Shown one piece after another: positions 1-7,197 of a stretch of 32,390 bases of DNA. This DNA is from Streptomyces sp. MH60 (GTDB lineage Bacteria; Actinomycetota; Actinomycetes; Streptomycetales; Streptomycetaceae): assembly GCF_002939385.1 (NCBI RefSeq), contig NZ_MULI01000077.1, positions 1 to 32,390 on the forward strand. The letters run 5' to 3'. How positions within the stretch are numbered: position 1 is the first letter of the stretch; each line of letters opens with the position of its first letter. The translations under genes were made by a program, and so were the position numbers. Below the pieces are notes generated by a model. It was not told the DNA's origin. It worked only from the letters and a program-made list of their open reading frames with translations, and ran no database searches.

Positions 1-1832
1 GCCGCGATGCCGGCCGCGTCGAGGGCCGCCCGCAGCCCGGGCACGTCCGGGTCGGCGGCGACGACGCCGACCGAGCCCTCCCGGGTGAGCGCGTGCCGTA
101 CGGCGTCCACGACCGTCTCCGGCACGGCGCCCGGCGCGCACGCGCGCAGCGTCAGCTCGCCGTCGCCGCGCAGCGAACGGGCCGGGGGCACGTCCACGCC
201 GAGCCGTTCCAGGAGCCGGTTGGTGAGGCCCACGACCTTCTTCGGCACCCGGAATCCGGTGGTCAGCGGCACCACCGCCGCGTCCGGGCGGCCCAGGTGG
301 GCGAGGACGGTCCGCCAGGACCGGGCGGCCCACGGTGTGGTCCCCTGGGCCAGGTCGCCGAGGACGGTGAGCGAACCGAAGGCGGAGCGGCGGGCGATGG
401 CGCGGCACTCCATCGGGGAGAGGTCCTGGGCCTCGTCGACGACGATGTGGCCGCAGCCCTCGGGGTGTTCGAGGAGTCCGGCGACCTCGTCGAGCAGGAC
501 CAGGTCGGCGGCGGACCAGCGCGCCGACTTCCACGACCGCGGTGCCCGCCCCGTCCACAGCAGGGCTCGCTGCTCGTCGTCGTCCAGCACCCCCTCGGCC
601 GCCCTCGCCAGCTCGCCCGGGTCGCCGAGCAGCGGCGCGAGGACCTCCTCCGGGCGCACCCGCGGCCATACGGCGTCGAGGGCCGCGCCGACCGGCCGGG
701 CCCGTTCGACGCGGCGCAGCCAGGCGTTGGTCCGCGGCCCGGCGCGCCGCTCGGCCCGCTCCTGGAGGTACCGCACGATCCGGGCCCTGACCCGCTCGCG
801 CCCGACGGTGTACGGCGGTTGCTCCCGGCGTACGTCCGCGACGATGCGGGCCAGCGCCTCGGCCGGGACCCGCCAGCGGTAGGAGCCGTCCGGTACGGCG
901 AGGTCGCCCGCGGCGCCGGGGTCCACGCGCGCGTACAGGGCGCGGCGCAGCACCTCGGCCGCCCGGGGGTCGTGCTTGAGCGCGGCGGCCCGCGCGTCGT
1001 CGGTCCGGGTGACGGGGTGCCGGGCGATCTCCCGCGCGAGCGTGGACTGCCGTACGCCGCTCTCGCCGAGGGCGGGGAGCACCTCGGCGATGTAGGAGAG
1101 GAAGGTCGGGTTGGGGCCGAGGATCAGCAGTCCGCCCCGCTGGATGCGCCGCGGGTGGGTGTAGAGCAGGTAGGCGGCGCGGTGCAGGCCGACGGCGGTC
1201 TTGCCGGTGCCCGGGGCGCCCTGGACGCAGACGGTGGTGCCCAGGCCGGCGCGGACCAGGTCGTCCTGGTCGGGCTGGATGGTGGCGGCGATGTCCCGCA
1301 TGGGTCCGACGCGGGGCCGTTCGATCTCCCGCGCGACGATGGCGCTGGCCCGGGACTCGCCCCGGCCGAGGTGCTCGTCCTCCATGCCGGTGAGGTCGGC
1401 CCGGTCGCCGCGGCTGCCCGGCGCCCAGCCGAAGCGGCGACGGACGGCCACGCCGCGGGGGTCGCCCGCGGTGGCCTGGTAGAAGGCGCGGGAGACGGGG
1501 GCCCGCCAGTCGACGACGAGGGGCGGGGCGGCCGGGTGCTCGGTGATCCGCAGCCGCCCGATGTGCAGCGCCCGCCCGGCCTCCTCCCCCTCGGCGAAGT
1601 CGAGCCGTCCGAAGAACAGCGGGCCCTCGGGCAGGTCGCGCATCTCCTTGGCCCGGCTGCGCAGCCGGTACCCGAGGACCTCGGCGTCGGCACCGGAGGC
1701 GGAGACGTCCTCGCCGGTGACGACGTGTTCCTGGGCGCCCTCGACCATCGCGGCGAGGACGGTCCGGCAGCGGTCGTGGTGGGCGCGCTCGCGGTCGAGG
1801 GCGCGCTGGAGGGCGGTGTCGGTCGACGTCAT
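1..1832 (-). CDS. HelD/HelR-family RNA polymerase recycling ATPase (3' end beyond window)
   Basis: This is a superfamily-1 helicase-like ATPase. Family members bind stalled or drug-bound RNA polymerase and use ATP to release it from nucleic acid. About 610 codons are visible with no stop, so the C-terminal part lies outside the window. The N-terminus (residues 1-65) is a helical arm of the kind that enters the polymerase secondary channel. A Walker A motif GAPGTGKT lies at about residues 205-212, and a Walker B-type motif VVDEAQD lies near 460. The ATG at 1832 is 24 nt after the TetR stop and 7 nt after a TATGCT hexamer, which would fit a leaderless start. Known HelR genes induced by rifampicin carry a rifampicin-associated palindrome upstream. 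I see only a CTTGCCGG fragment here, so this may be a housekeeping HelD paralogue rather than the resistance type. Confidence 0.82.
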   Translation of the reverse strand, partial: MTSTDTALQRALDRERAHHDRCRTVLAAMVEGAQEHVVTGEDVSASGADAEVLGYRLRSRAKEMRDLPEGPLFFGRLDFAEGEEAGRALHIGRLRITEHPAAPPLVVDWRAPVSRAFYQATAGDPRGVAVRRRFGWAPGSRGDRADLTGMEDEHLGRGESRASAIVAREIERPRVGPMRDIAATIQPDQDDLVRAGLGTTVCVQGAPGTGKTAVGLHRAAYLLYTHPRRIQRGGLLILGPNPTFLSYIAEVLPALGESGVRQSTLAREIARHPVTRTDDARAAALKHDPRAAEVLRRALYARVDPGAAGDLAVPDGSYRWRVPAEALARIVADVRREQPPYTVGRERVRARIVRYLQERAERRAGPRTNAWLRRVERARPVGAALDAVWPRVRPEEVLAPLLGDPGELARAAEGVLDDDEQRALLWTGRAPRSWKSARWSAADLVLLDEVAGLLEHPEGCGHIVVDEAQDLSPMECRAIARRSAFGSLTVLGDLAQGTTPWAARSWRTVLAHLGRPDAAVVPLTTGFRVPKKVVGLTNRLLERLGVDVPPARSLRGDGELTLRACAPGAVPETVVDAVRHALTREGSVGVVAADPDVPGLRAALDAAGIA

Positions 1833-1839
1833 TCCGGCA

Positions 1840-1845
1840 AGCATA
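1840..1845 (-). promoter_or_regulatory. Possible -10 element before the HelD/HelR gene
   Basis: The minus strand reads TATGCT, matching TANNNT, and sits 7 nt before the ATG at 1832. No clear -35 is visible. The gene could also be read from the upstream TetR transcript. Confidence 0.35.
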
Positions 1846-1856
1846 GAGGAAAGGCG

Positions 1857-2486
1857 TTACTGAGTTACATTTTTTACTCCACCACGAAACTTCGGCAGTC
1901 CCGCCGCCAGCCCGGCGAAGGCCCGCTCCGCCGCCGCCACCGCGTCGCCCCGCACGTCCTCCACCCGTTCCCCGCCGGCGATCCGCCGCCAGTTCTCCAG
2001 CGCGAGGATCCGCTGTACGGCGATGATCTGCCCGGCCGCCAGCCTGGCCTCCAGGTCACCGCCGAGCGCCTCGGCGAGCGCGGCCTCGGACCGCTCCAGC
2101 TGGGTGTGCATCCGGGCGACCAGGGCGGGGGTGCCGTAGAGCAGCCGGTGGAAGGCGAGGACGGCGGGGTGGTCGTTGAGCCCGGTCACCGGGTCGCACC
2201 GCTCGAGACCCGCCAGGAAGTGCCGCCGCAGCGCGTCGATCGGCTCGGGCCCCTGTCCCGCCACCCGGGCGGCCTCGTCCTCGTGGTCGGCGATGCGGTA
2301 GAGGACCAGGTCCTCCTTGGCGGGGAAGTACCGGAAGAGCGTCGGCTTGGAGACCTCGGCCGCGGCCGCCACCTCCGCGACGGACACCGCGTCGAAACCC
2401 TTCTCCAGGAAGAGTGCGACGGCGGTGTCCGACAGGGTCCGGAACATCCGCTGCTTCTTGCGTTCGCGCAGACCGGGGGCGTTCAT
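1857..2486 (-). CDS. TetR/AcrR-family transcriptional regulator
   Basis: This 209-residue protein has the TetR layout. An N-terminal helix-turn-helix (about residues 12-58) contains the typical stretch AEVAAAAEVSKPTLFRYFPAKEDL, split here only by normal family variation. A helical ligand-binding and dimerisation domain follows. The ligand is unknown. The ATG is preceded 6 nt upstream by a TAGGCT hexamer that overlaps the stop codon of the phosphotransferase gene, so the gene may have its own leaderless promoter besides readthrough. It lies between the phosphotransferase and the HelD/HelR gene on the same strand (gaps of 9 and 24 nt). It may therefore control either neighbour, but no target site is proven. 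Confidence 0.9.
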   Translation of the reverse strand: MNAPGLRERKKQRMFRTLSDTAVALFLEKGFDAVSVAEVAAAAEVSKPTLFRYFPAKEDLVLYRIADHEDEAARVAGQGPEPIDALRRHFLAGLERCDPVTGLNDHPAVLAFHRLLYGTPALVARMHTQLERSEAALAEALGGDLEARLAAGQIIAVQRILALENWRRIAGGERVEDVRGDAVAAAERAFAGLAAGLPKFRGGVKNVTQ

Positions 2487-2492
2487 GGGGCG

Positions 2493-2498
2493 AGCCTA
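2493..2498 (-). promoter_or_regulatory. Leaderless-type -10 for the TetR gene
   Basis: TAGGCT on the minus strand is followed by six bases and then the ATG at 2486. It overlaps the TAG stop of the preceding phosphotransferase gene. Confidence 0.45.
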
Positions 2499-3605
2499 GG
2501 CGGTGTCCGGCGGGGGCCCCTCGTCCGCGTGGGCGCGGCCCCACCGCACGAGGGCGGCGCCGATCGCCGCCGCGTCGGGCACCGACTCGAGCCCGAGGGG
2601 CGGGGCGGCGTCGGCCAGGATGCCGTGCAGCCTGGCGGCCGCGAGCCGGACGCCGGGACCGGGCGACCGGGCCTGCCGCCCGAGCGAGATGGCTTCCCGG
2701 ATGACGTCGGTGAAGACGGACTGGGCCCGCTTGTAGCCGACGATCCGTTCCAGGTCCTGCCGCCAGCCGTACGAGCCGCCGGGGCGCGCGGCCTCGACCG
2801 TGCGGCGCCACGCCTCCACCACCCGGAGGCGCTGCGGGGACGGGTAGCGCATCAGGTGCAGGTGGGTGGCCAGGTCGTAGAGCGGGTCGCCGACCATCGC
2901 CAGTTCCCAGTCGATGGTCCACAGCCGCCGGTCCGCGTCCACGACGAGGTTCTCGCGGTGCAGGTCGGCGTGGAGCAGGCAGAACGGCCGCTCCCGCAGC
3001 CCGGCGACGTGCTTGCGCAGCCGCTTGAAGGCGTCGTCGTCCAGCCCGAGTGCCGCGAAGAGGGAGCCGAAGCGCGGCAGGTTCTCCGCGTAGACGCGCT
3101 GCTCGGTGAAGCAGACGAGCCGTTCCATGAAGCCGTCCGTGTCGCCGTCCGGCGGCCGGTCCTCGGCACGGCACCGCCGGGCCACCGGGAGGGTCGGCGA
3201 CGTCACGGCCGCCGTCTCGCCGAAGAGCCGCAGGATCTGCCGCGTGAACCGGTCGGGCACCGTCCGGCCGGCCCCGTACAGCGATCCGAGGGTCCGGCCC
3301 TCGACGAACCGTTGCAGGGGCGGCAGCCCGTCCAGCTCGAAGACGTCGGGTACGCCGGTGATCCGGCCCTGGAGCGCACACAGCAGCTGCTCCTCCGACA
3401 CGAAGCACCGGCGGTCGAACCAGAGCAGGTTGCTCCGCGGCTCCCGGCACTTCCAGCGGGCCGTGCCCGCGGCACCCGCCGCGCCGGGCAGCGGCACCAC
3501 GTACGTCTCGTGGTGGTAGCCGCGCAGCGGGCCCTCGACCGTACTTTCGTCACCGCTCACCTCGACGGCACGGAGCCGGGCGGGGGAGGCCGATTCAGGC
3601 GACAT
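2496..3605 (-). CDS. Aminoglycoside phosphotransferase (APH)-fold family protein
   Basis: This 369-residue protein has the kinase-like APH fold. The catalytic loop HADLHRENL (about residues 212-220) matches HxDxxxxN, and the metal-binding IDWE follows at 231-234. The substrate cannot be told from sequence. Members of this fold phosphorylate antibiotics, choline, homoserine or sugars, and this one resembles the poorly characterised actinobacterial branch rather than a known resistance enzyme. The ATG at 3605 lies directly after one arm of an inverted repeat. A GTG at about 3559 (residue 16) is an alternative start. The gene heads a same-strand run with the TetR and HelD/HelR genes. Confidence 0.8.
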   Translation of the reverse strand: MSPESASPARLRAVEVSGDESTVEGPLRGYHHETYVVPLPGAAGAAGTARWKCREPRSNLLWFDRRCFVSEEQLLCALQGRITGVPDVFELDGLPPLQRFVEGRTLGSLYGAGRTVPDRFTRQILRLFGETAAVTSPTLPVARRCRAEDRPPDGDTDGFMERLVCFTEQRVYAENLPRFGSLFAALGLDDDAFKRLRKHVAGLRERPFCLLHADLHRENLVVDADRRLWTIDWELAMVGDPLYDLATHLHLMRYPSPQRLRVVEAWRRTVEAARPGGSYGWRQDLERIVGYKRAQSVFTDVIREAISLGRQARSPGPGVRLAAARLHGILADAAPPLGLESVPDAAAIGAALVRWGRAHADEGPPPDTA

Positions 3606-3606
3606 C

Positions 3607-3662
3607 TACCGTTTTTCTCTCGCCTTGGACCCATGCGGAGGTGCAGGAGTGGGAAAACGGTA
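3607..3662. repeat. Split inverted repeat TACCGTTTT / AAAACGGTA before the phosphotransferase gene
   Basis: Perfect 9-bp arms lie at 3607-3615 and 3654-3662, separated by 38 bp. The arms are AT-rich for this genome. The proximal arm ends next to the ATG at 3605. The surrounding gap 3606-3755 holds no gene. The repeat could be a two-site operator for looping or a long-stem RNA structure in the leader. Confidence 0.5.
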
Positions 3663-3755
3663 CTCCTGTTGCCCCCGCCGTCCCCACCGAACCCCGTCGA
3701 ACGCCGCCGCGTCGTCCCACCACCCGGCGAACGCGGGAGCACGTGTGCGACGCCG

Positions 3756-3782
3756 GGGACCGGTCAGGTGCGAGCCGGTCCC
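3756..3782 (-). terminator. Hairpin overlapping the end of devB
   Basis: The arms GGGACCGG and CCGGTCCC pair perfectly over 8 bp with an 11-nt loop that contains the devB stop codon. No U-run follows, which is common for Streptomyces terminators. Confidence 0.5.
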
Positions 3783-4561
3783 GCCGCCTCCCACAGCAGC
3801 CGCAGCACCGGCTGCAAGGAGTGCACGACCGTTTCCGCGCCCGCCTCCCGGAGGATCTTCGCCTTCCGCTCGTTGTGGCCGTAGCCCAGGAAGGGCACAC
3901 CGGCCCGGCGGGCGGCGGTCAGGTCGGAAGTGGTGTCACCGACCATCAGGGCCTGCGCGGGGGCGACGCCCATCGCGTTGAGGGCGCGGTTGAGGCAGTA
4001 CGGGTCGGGCTTGAGCAGGTGCAGTTCCTGGGTGCGGCCGTAGATGTGGGGGGCGAAGCAGTCCAGCAGGCCCCGGGTGGCCAGGTACTCGCTCACCACG
4101 CGCGGCGAGTTGTTGGTCGTGATCGCGAGGCCGACGTCCAGCGCCGACCAGGTGCGGATCAGCGGGTCCGCGTACGCGGTGGGCCACGCGGTGGCCACGG
4201 CGCGCAGCTCCTCCCGGGTCAGCCGTTCCTCGAAGTCGGCGACCAGGTCGCTGCGGTGGCGCCTGCGGTTGACCGCGCCCAGCAGGACGTGCGGGTCCGG
4301 GTGGACCTGCTCCTCCTGGGTGAGCAGCTCCTTGAGGCCCAGCCCCTCCAGCCAGTCCACCAGTTCACCCGCCACCCGGTCGGCCGAGTAACCCGCGAAC
4401 AGTCTGCAGATGGGGCCGTCGAAGTCCCACAGGACGACGCGGGCGCCCACGACCAGCTCCCGCAGGCTCTCGGACTGCTCGGACCGCTCGTTCTGTTCGG
4501 ACTGCTCGGCCCGCCCGGTCCGCCCGCTCACCGGTTCCGTCTGATCCATATCGGAAGTCAC
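3764..4561 (-). CDS. devB: HAD-superfamily hydrolase, DevB-like, coupled to devA
   Basis: This is a haloacid dehalogenase-type phosphatase of about 265 residues. Motif I WDFDGPI holds the catalytic aspartates, motif II is ITTNNSP, the conserved lysine lies in LKPDP, and motif IV is MVGDTTSD. The substrate is unknown. From memory, S. coelicolor devB (SCO4191) is the gene directly downstream of devA and encodes a putative phosphatase, which this reproduces. The GTG chosen here shares one base with the devA stop (TAGTG), implying translational coupling. An ATG at 4549 is an equally possible start. Neither has a Shine-Dalgarno sequence on this strand. The first 30 residues are a Glu/Ser/Gln-rich low-complexity stretch. 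A terminator hairpin covers the stop. Confidence 0.85.
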   Translation of the reverse strand: MTSDMDQTEPVSGRTGRAEQSEQNERSEQSESLRELVVGARVVLWDFDGPICRLFAGYSADRVAGELVDWLEGLGLKELLTQEEQVHPDPHVLLGAVNRRRHRSDLVADFEERLTREELRAVATAWPTAYADPLIRTWSALDVGLAITTNNSPRVVSEYLATRGLLDCFAPHIYGRTQELHLLKPDPYCLNRALNAMGVAPAQALMVGDTTSDLTAARRAGVPFLGYGHNERKAKILREAGAETVVHSLQPVLRLLWEAAGPART

Positions 4562-5430
4562 TAGGAGAGTGTCATGTCCGTGGTGATGGTTTCCCAGAGG
4601 GCGTCGAACCACTTCTGTGATTCCTCCACGAACACCGACTCCCGGCGACCGCTCCGCTTCAGGAACGAGAACAGCAGCGACTGGGAGCCGAGCGCGTCGT
4701 ACATCTCCAGCGTCCGGCTCTCGTACTCCTCCTCGCGCCGGGTCACCATGTAGTAGCCGAAGAGGGCTTCCTCGCCGTTGAGCAGGTAGAGCTTGGTCGT
4801 CGGGGTGAACGGCAGGGCGCGGAAGGCGATGCGCACGTCGACGCGGTGGGTGGAGCGCACGGCGTGCAGGTTGTGCCGCAGGACCCGGGCCTGGGCGTTG
4901 CGCATCTGGAGCCAGCGCTGGTGGACCGGGTCGTCCTCCTCGTCCTCGACCAGGACGGGGAAGGCGAGTGCGATGTCCCGGGAGGGCATCAGCACGCGGA
5001 AGTCGATCGACTCGGGGTGGATGCGGCCCTCGTGGATCAGGCGGAGCGGCTCGCTGAGGGCCAGCATCAGCGTCTCCGAGGTGTGGCAGACGACGTCGAC
5101 CCGCACGCGCGGTGCCGCGAACGCCTCCGCCAGGCGCGGTCCCAGGGCCACCATCGTCGGCTGCGGCTCGGCCCGCGGTGTGGCGGGCTCGGCGATGCGG
5201 GGCGGGCTGCCCTTGCTGACGTTGGTGAGCAAGCCGTCGTCCTGGAGCGCGCGCAGGGCCTGGCGGACGGTGCCGCGCTCCACGCCGAACTCCTCGGCCA
5301 GCTCGGCCTGGGTGGGCAGGCGGTCGCCCGCCTTGAGGTCTCCCCCGCGGATCCGTTCCCGCAGGACCTCGGCGATCTCCTGGGACGAGAGCCTTCTGCT
5401 GCCGTTCACGGACACGTTCTCCTGAGTCAC
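4561..5430 (-). CDS. devA: GntR-family developmental regulator, DevA subfamily
   Basis: This 289-residue protein has an N-terminal GntR winged helix (about residues 15-80, including QAELAEEFGVERGTVRQALRAL split across helices 2 and 3). The C-terminal effector domain is of the DevA type rather than the FadR or HutC type. From memory, DevA (SCO4190) is needed for aerial development in S. coelicolor and represses its own promoter. The GTG at 5430 is preferred over the TTG at 5436 because it lies exactly 6 nt after a TAGCGT -10-like hexamer, and the whole arrangement is repeated at the paralogue starting at 6705. The downstream gene devB overlaps by one base. Divergently upstream lies a small membrane-protein gene (5602-5790) with an operator-like palindrome between them. 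Confidence 0.88.
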   Translation of the reverse strand: MTQENVSVNGSRRLSSQEIAEVLRERIRGGDLKAGDRLPTQAELAEEFGVERGTVRQALRALQDDGLLTNVSKGSPPRIAEPATPRAEPQPTMVALGPRLAEAFAAPRVRVDVVCHTSETLMLALSEPLRLIHEGRIHPESIDFRVLMPSRDIALAFPVLVEDEEDDPVHQRWLQMRNAQARVLRHNLHAVRSTHRVDVRIAFRALPFTPTTKLYLLNGEEALFGYYMVTRREEEYESRTLEMYDALGSQSLLFSFLKRSGRRESVFVEESQKWFDALWETITTDMTLS

Positions 5431-5436
5431 GACCAA

Positions 5437-5442
5437 ACGCTA
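5437..5442 (-). promoter_or_regulatory. devA leaderless-type -10 (TAGCGT)
   Basis: TAGCGT is followed by TTGGTC and then GTG at 5430. The 22-bp block 5428-5449, covering start codon, spacer, -10 and an upstream GAAGTTG, is identical at 21 positions to 6703-6724 before devE. GAAGTTG resembles a half-site of the palindrome at 5517-5533, so autoregulation is plausible. Confidence 0.6.
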
Positions 5443-5516
5443 CAACTTCGACCTACCTACAGGGAGTTGTTTGAAACTTGTTTATAGGTAGTAGCCAAGT
5501 GGGGACAACATAGGCA

Positions 5517-5533
5517 GAGTTGGTTGCCAACTT
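5517..5533. promoter_or_regulatory. Operator-like palindrome between devA and its small-protein neighbour
   Basis: The sequence GAGTTGGTTGCCAACTT contains the inverted arms AGTTGG and CCAACT. It matches the palindrome at 6792-6808 at 14 of 17 positions. It lies in the divergent space 5431-5601, directly after a TAGGCA hexamer, where a bound GntR protein would cover the transcription start of the plus-strand gene. Confidence 0.6.
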
Positions 5534-5601
5534 CGCATGGTTGGCGAAAGTTTACCTTCCCGAACGTCGTGCTCATCGAACTTCCCGAAGGGGGGAAGGC
5601 C

Positions 5602-5790
5602 ATGCCCGTCCTCGCCCTGGTCTCAGCGGTCTTCGTCATCGCCTTCGAGCAGATCGTCCAGTGGAAGTACGGTGCCACCGGCATCGTCGGCCTGCTCCTG
5701 CTCACCATAGGCATCAAGGCCAAGAGCCCCTCCGTCAGCTCCGCCGGAGCGGTGCTGCTGGCCCTCCTGGTCGCGGGTCCCGCGCTGTGA
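5602..5790 (+). CDS. Small hydrophobic membrane protein, paired with devA
   Basis: This 62-residue protein has two or three hydrophobic segments: residues 3-17, 26-39 and 49-60. Between them lie the conserved polar patches FEQIVQWKYG and IGIKAK. I do not recognise a named family. It is clearly paralogous to the 61-residue protein at 6865-7050, with about half of the residues identical, including FEQ, VQW, YG, GI, IGIKAK and GAV. The ATG is preceded by a strong purine ribosome binding site (GGGGGGAAGG). Part of that site could pair with CTTCCC at 5581-5586. It is transcribed away from devA and ends 9 nt before the end of devE. An ATG at 5524 would add 26 residues but lies inside the palindrome region. 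Confidence 0.78.
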   Translation: MPVLALVSAVFVIAFEQIVQWKYGATGIVGLLLLTIGIKAKSPSVSSAGAVLLALLVAGPAL

Positions 5791-5799
5791 CGGGGGCGG

Positions 5800-6705
5800 T
5801 CAGGTCATGAGCTGAAGCTCCGAACTGATCGTCCCCCACAGCGCGTCGAACCACAGCCGGGACTGCTTCACGAACACGCCGTCGCGCAGGCCACCGCCCT
5901 GTTCGAAGGCGAACAGCGTCGAGCGGATGCCCTCCGCGTCGTACATCTCCAGCCGCTCGTGGTCGATCTCCTGCTCGCGCCGGCTGAGGGTGTAGTACGC
6001 GAAGAGTGCCTCGCTGCCGTTGAGCACGTACAGCTTCATCGGGGGTGTGAAGGGCAGCGCGCGGAAGGAGACACGCACGTCTATGCCGTGCGTGGCGCGC
6101 AGGCTCAGCAGGTTGTGCCGGAGCACCTGCCCCTGGGCGTTGCGCATCGCCAGCCACCGCCGGTGCACCGGCCCGCCCGCCGCGCCGCCGGAGACCGCCA
6201 CCGGGAAGGCGAGGTCGATGTCGCTGCTCGGCAGCAGGACCCGGACGTCGACCTTGGCCGGTTTCAGTCGCCCCGCGTGGATCTGGCTCAGCGGCTCGCC
6301 GAGGGCGAGGGTGAGGGAGACGGAGGTCAGGCACAGCGCGTCGATCTCGACGTGCTCGGCGGCGAAGGCCGCCGCGATCCGGGAGGCGAGCGCCACCGTG
6401 GTGGGCATCGGCTGCGCCTCCGGGCCGGCCTGGGGGCCGTACAGGTCGGGCGCGACGGTCGCGGGGCTCCCCTTGGACACATTGGTGAGCAGACGTTCCG
6501 ACTGGAGGATGCGCAGGGCCTGGCGGACGGCGCCGCGCTCCACACCGAACTCCTCGGCCAACTGGGCCTGCGTGGGCATGCGCTGACCCGGCCGCAGCCG
6601 ACCGGACCTGATCCGGGCGCGCAGCTCGTCGGCCACCTCACGATGGGTTGGCTGTGGCCGCTGCGGTCTCTTCCGCCCGTTGACGGGGGCGCGTTCCGGC
6701 TCCAC
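5800..6705 (-). CDS. devE: GntR-family regulator, DevE (paralogue of DevA)
   Basis: This 301-residue GntR regulator is paralogous to the product of 4561-5430 over its whole length. It has the same winged helix (QAQLAEEFGVERGAVRQALRIL split over two helices), the same LLTNVSKGSP linker, and a C-terminal domain sharing FRALPFTP, LRHNL and SRLWFDALW. From memory, S. coelicolor devE (SCO4188) is the DevA homologue two genes away. The GTG at 6705 follows a TAGGGT hexamer by 6 nt. An in-frame TTG at 6711 is the alternative. There is no HAD partner gene downstream. The gene instead runs convergent with the first small membrane-protein gene. Divergently upstream lies the second small membrane-protein gene. 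Confidence 0.86.
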   Translation of the reverse strand: MEPERAPVNGRKRPQRPQPTHREVADELRARIRSGRLRPGQRMPTQAQLAEEFGVERGAVRQALRILQSERLLTNVSKGSPATVAPDLYGPQAGPEAQPMPTTVALASRIAAAFAAEHVEIDALCLTSVSLTLALGEPLSQIHAGRLKPAKVDVRVLLPSSDIDLAFPVAVSGGAAGGPVHRRWLAMRNAQGQVLRHNLLSLRATHGIDVRVSFRALPFTPPMKLYVLNGSEALFAYYTLSRREQEIDHERLEMYDAEGIRSTLFAFEQGGGLRDGVFVKQSRLWFDALWGTISSELQLMT

Positions 6706-6711
6706 GACCAA

Positions 6712-6717
6712 ACCCTA
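6712..6717 (-). promoter_or_regulatory. devE leaderless-type -10 (TAGGGT)
   Basis: TAGGGT is followed by TTGGTC and GTG at 6705, with GAAGTTG immediately upstream. The arrangement is the same as at devA. Confidence 0.6.
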
Positions 6718-6791
6718 CAACTTCTCGCCATCTTTTGGCAGTTCGCGGAAAGGTGGTTATGAGACGCTTCCAAGCGGAGATAAGTACAGTG

Positions 6792-6808
6792 AAGTTGGCA
6801 GCCAACTT
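6792..6808. promoter_or_regulatory. Operator-like perfect palindrome before the second small-protein gene
   Basis: AAGTTGGCAGCCAACTT is a perfect inverted repeat with 8-bp arms around a central A. It begins one base after a TACAGT hexamer (6785-6790) that could be the -10 of the plus-strand gene, so binding would block the transcription start. The related site at 5517-5533 sits at the equivalent place in the sister module. Confidence 0.65.
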
Positions 6809-6864
6809 GAGCAACGTGGTCGAGCCTCACGGGGGTTGGCCACCACGGTGACAGGGGGACCACC

Positions 6865-7050
6865 ATGCCGCTCATCGCCATCGTCGTCGCGGCTCTGGCC
6901 ATCGGGTTCGAGCAGCTCGTGCAATGGAGGTACGGGCCGATGGGCATCATCGCGTTCGTCGCGCTCTCCATCGGCATCAAGGCGAAGAACACCATGATCG
7001 GCGGTGTGGGTGCGGTGATCCTCGTGATGCTGCTCGCCCAGTCCGGCTGA
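6865..7050 (+). CDS. Small hydrophobic membrane protein, paired with devE
   Basis: This 61-residue protein is the paralogue of the 5602-5790 product, with the same order of hydrophobic segments and the patches FEQLVQWRYG and IGIKAK. The ATG at 6865 has a GGGGG-type ribosome binding site 7-8 nt upstream. Function is unknown. Its size, its position opposite devE and its shared upstream palindrome suggest a membrane effector or target of the GntR regulator. A strong hairpin follows the stop. Confidence 0.78.
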   Translation: MPLIAIVVAALAIGFEQLVQWRYGPMGIIAFVALSIGIKAKNTMIGGVGAVILVMLLAQSG

Positions 7051-7063
7051 ACCGACGTACTGA

Positions 7064-7104
7064 CGGCCGGGCCCCCTTCCGGAGGGGAGCCGGGAGCCCG
7101 GCCG
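7064..7104 (+). terminator. Hairpin terminator after the second small-protein gene
   Basis: The outer arms CGGCCGGGC and GCCCGGCCG pair perfectly over 9 bp. They enclose a second short stem CCCCTTCC/GGAGGGG. It begins 13 nt after the stop at 7050. Confidence 0.6.
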
Positions 7105-7161
7105 GTCGGTAGGCACCACGCACAACAACCACAACCACAACTGAAGAGCACGTCGAAAGAA

Positions 7162-7197
7162 CTTCGAGGAGCCCTTCGCAGAGCGCTTCGAAGAGCA
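7162..7197. repeat. Three imperfect 12-bp tandem units
   Basis: CTTCGAGGAGCC, CTTCGCAGAGCG and CTTCGAAGAGCA follow one another. The surrounding gap 7105-7245 has no convincing gene. It also holds a low-complexity CACAACAACCACAACCACAA run at about 7121-7140. Confidence 0.5.

Noticed and set aside
1833..1860. Rifampicin-associated element upstream of the HelD/HelR gene
   Set aside because: Only CTTGCCGG remains of the expected palindrome, with no matching second arm.
93..3884. A 1263-codon open frame on the plus strand
   Set aside because: It is the antisense shadow of the HelD/HelR, TetR and phosphotransferase genes. High GC removes stops, and the translation has no motif, only biased Arg/Pro/Gly/Val composition.
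4561..4580. Plus-strand AGGAGAG followed by ATG at 4574
   Set aside because: It looks like a ribosome site and start, but the frame is the antisense of devA with no coding character.
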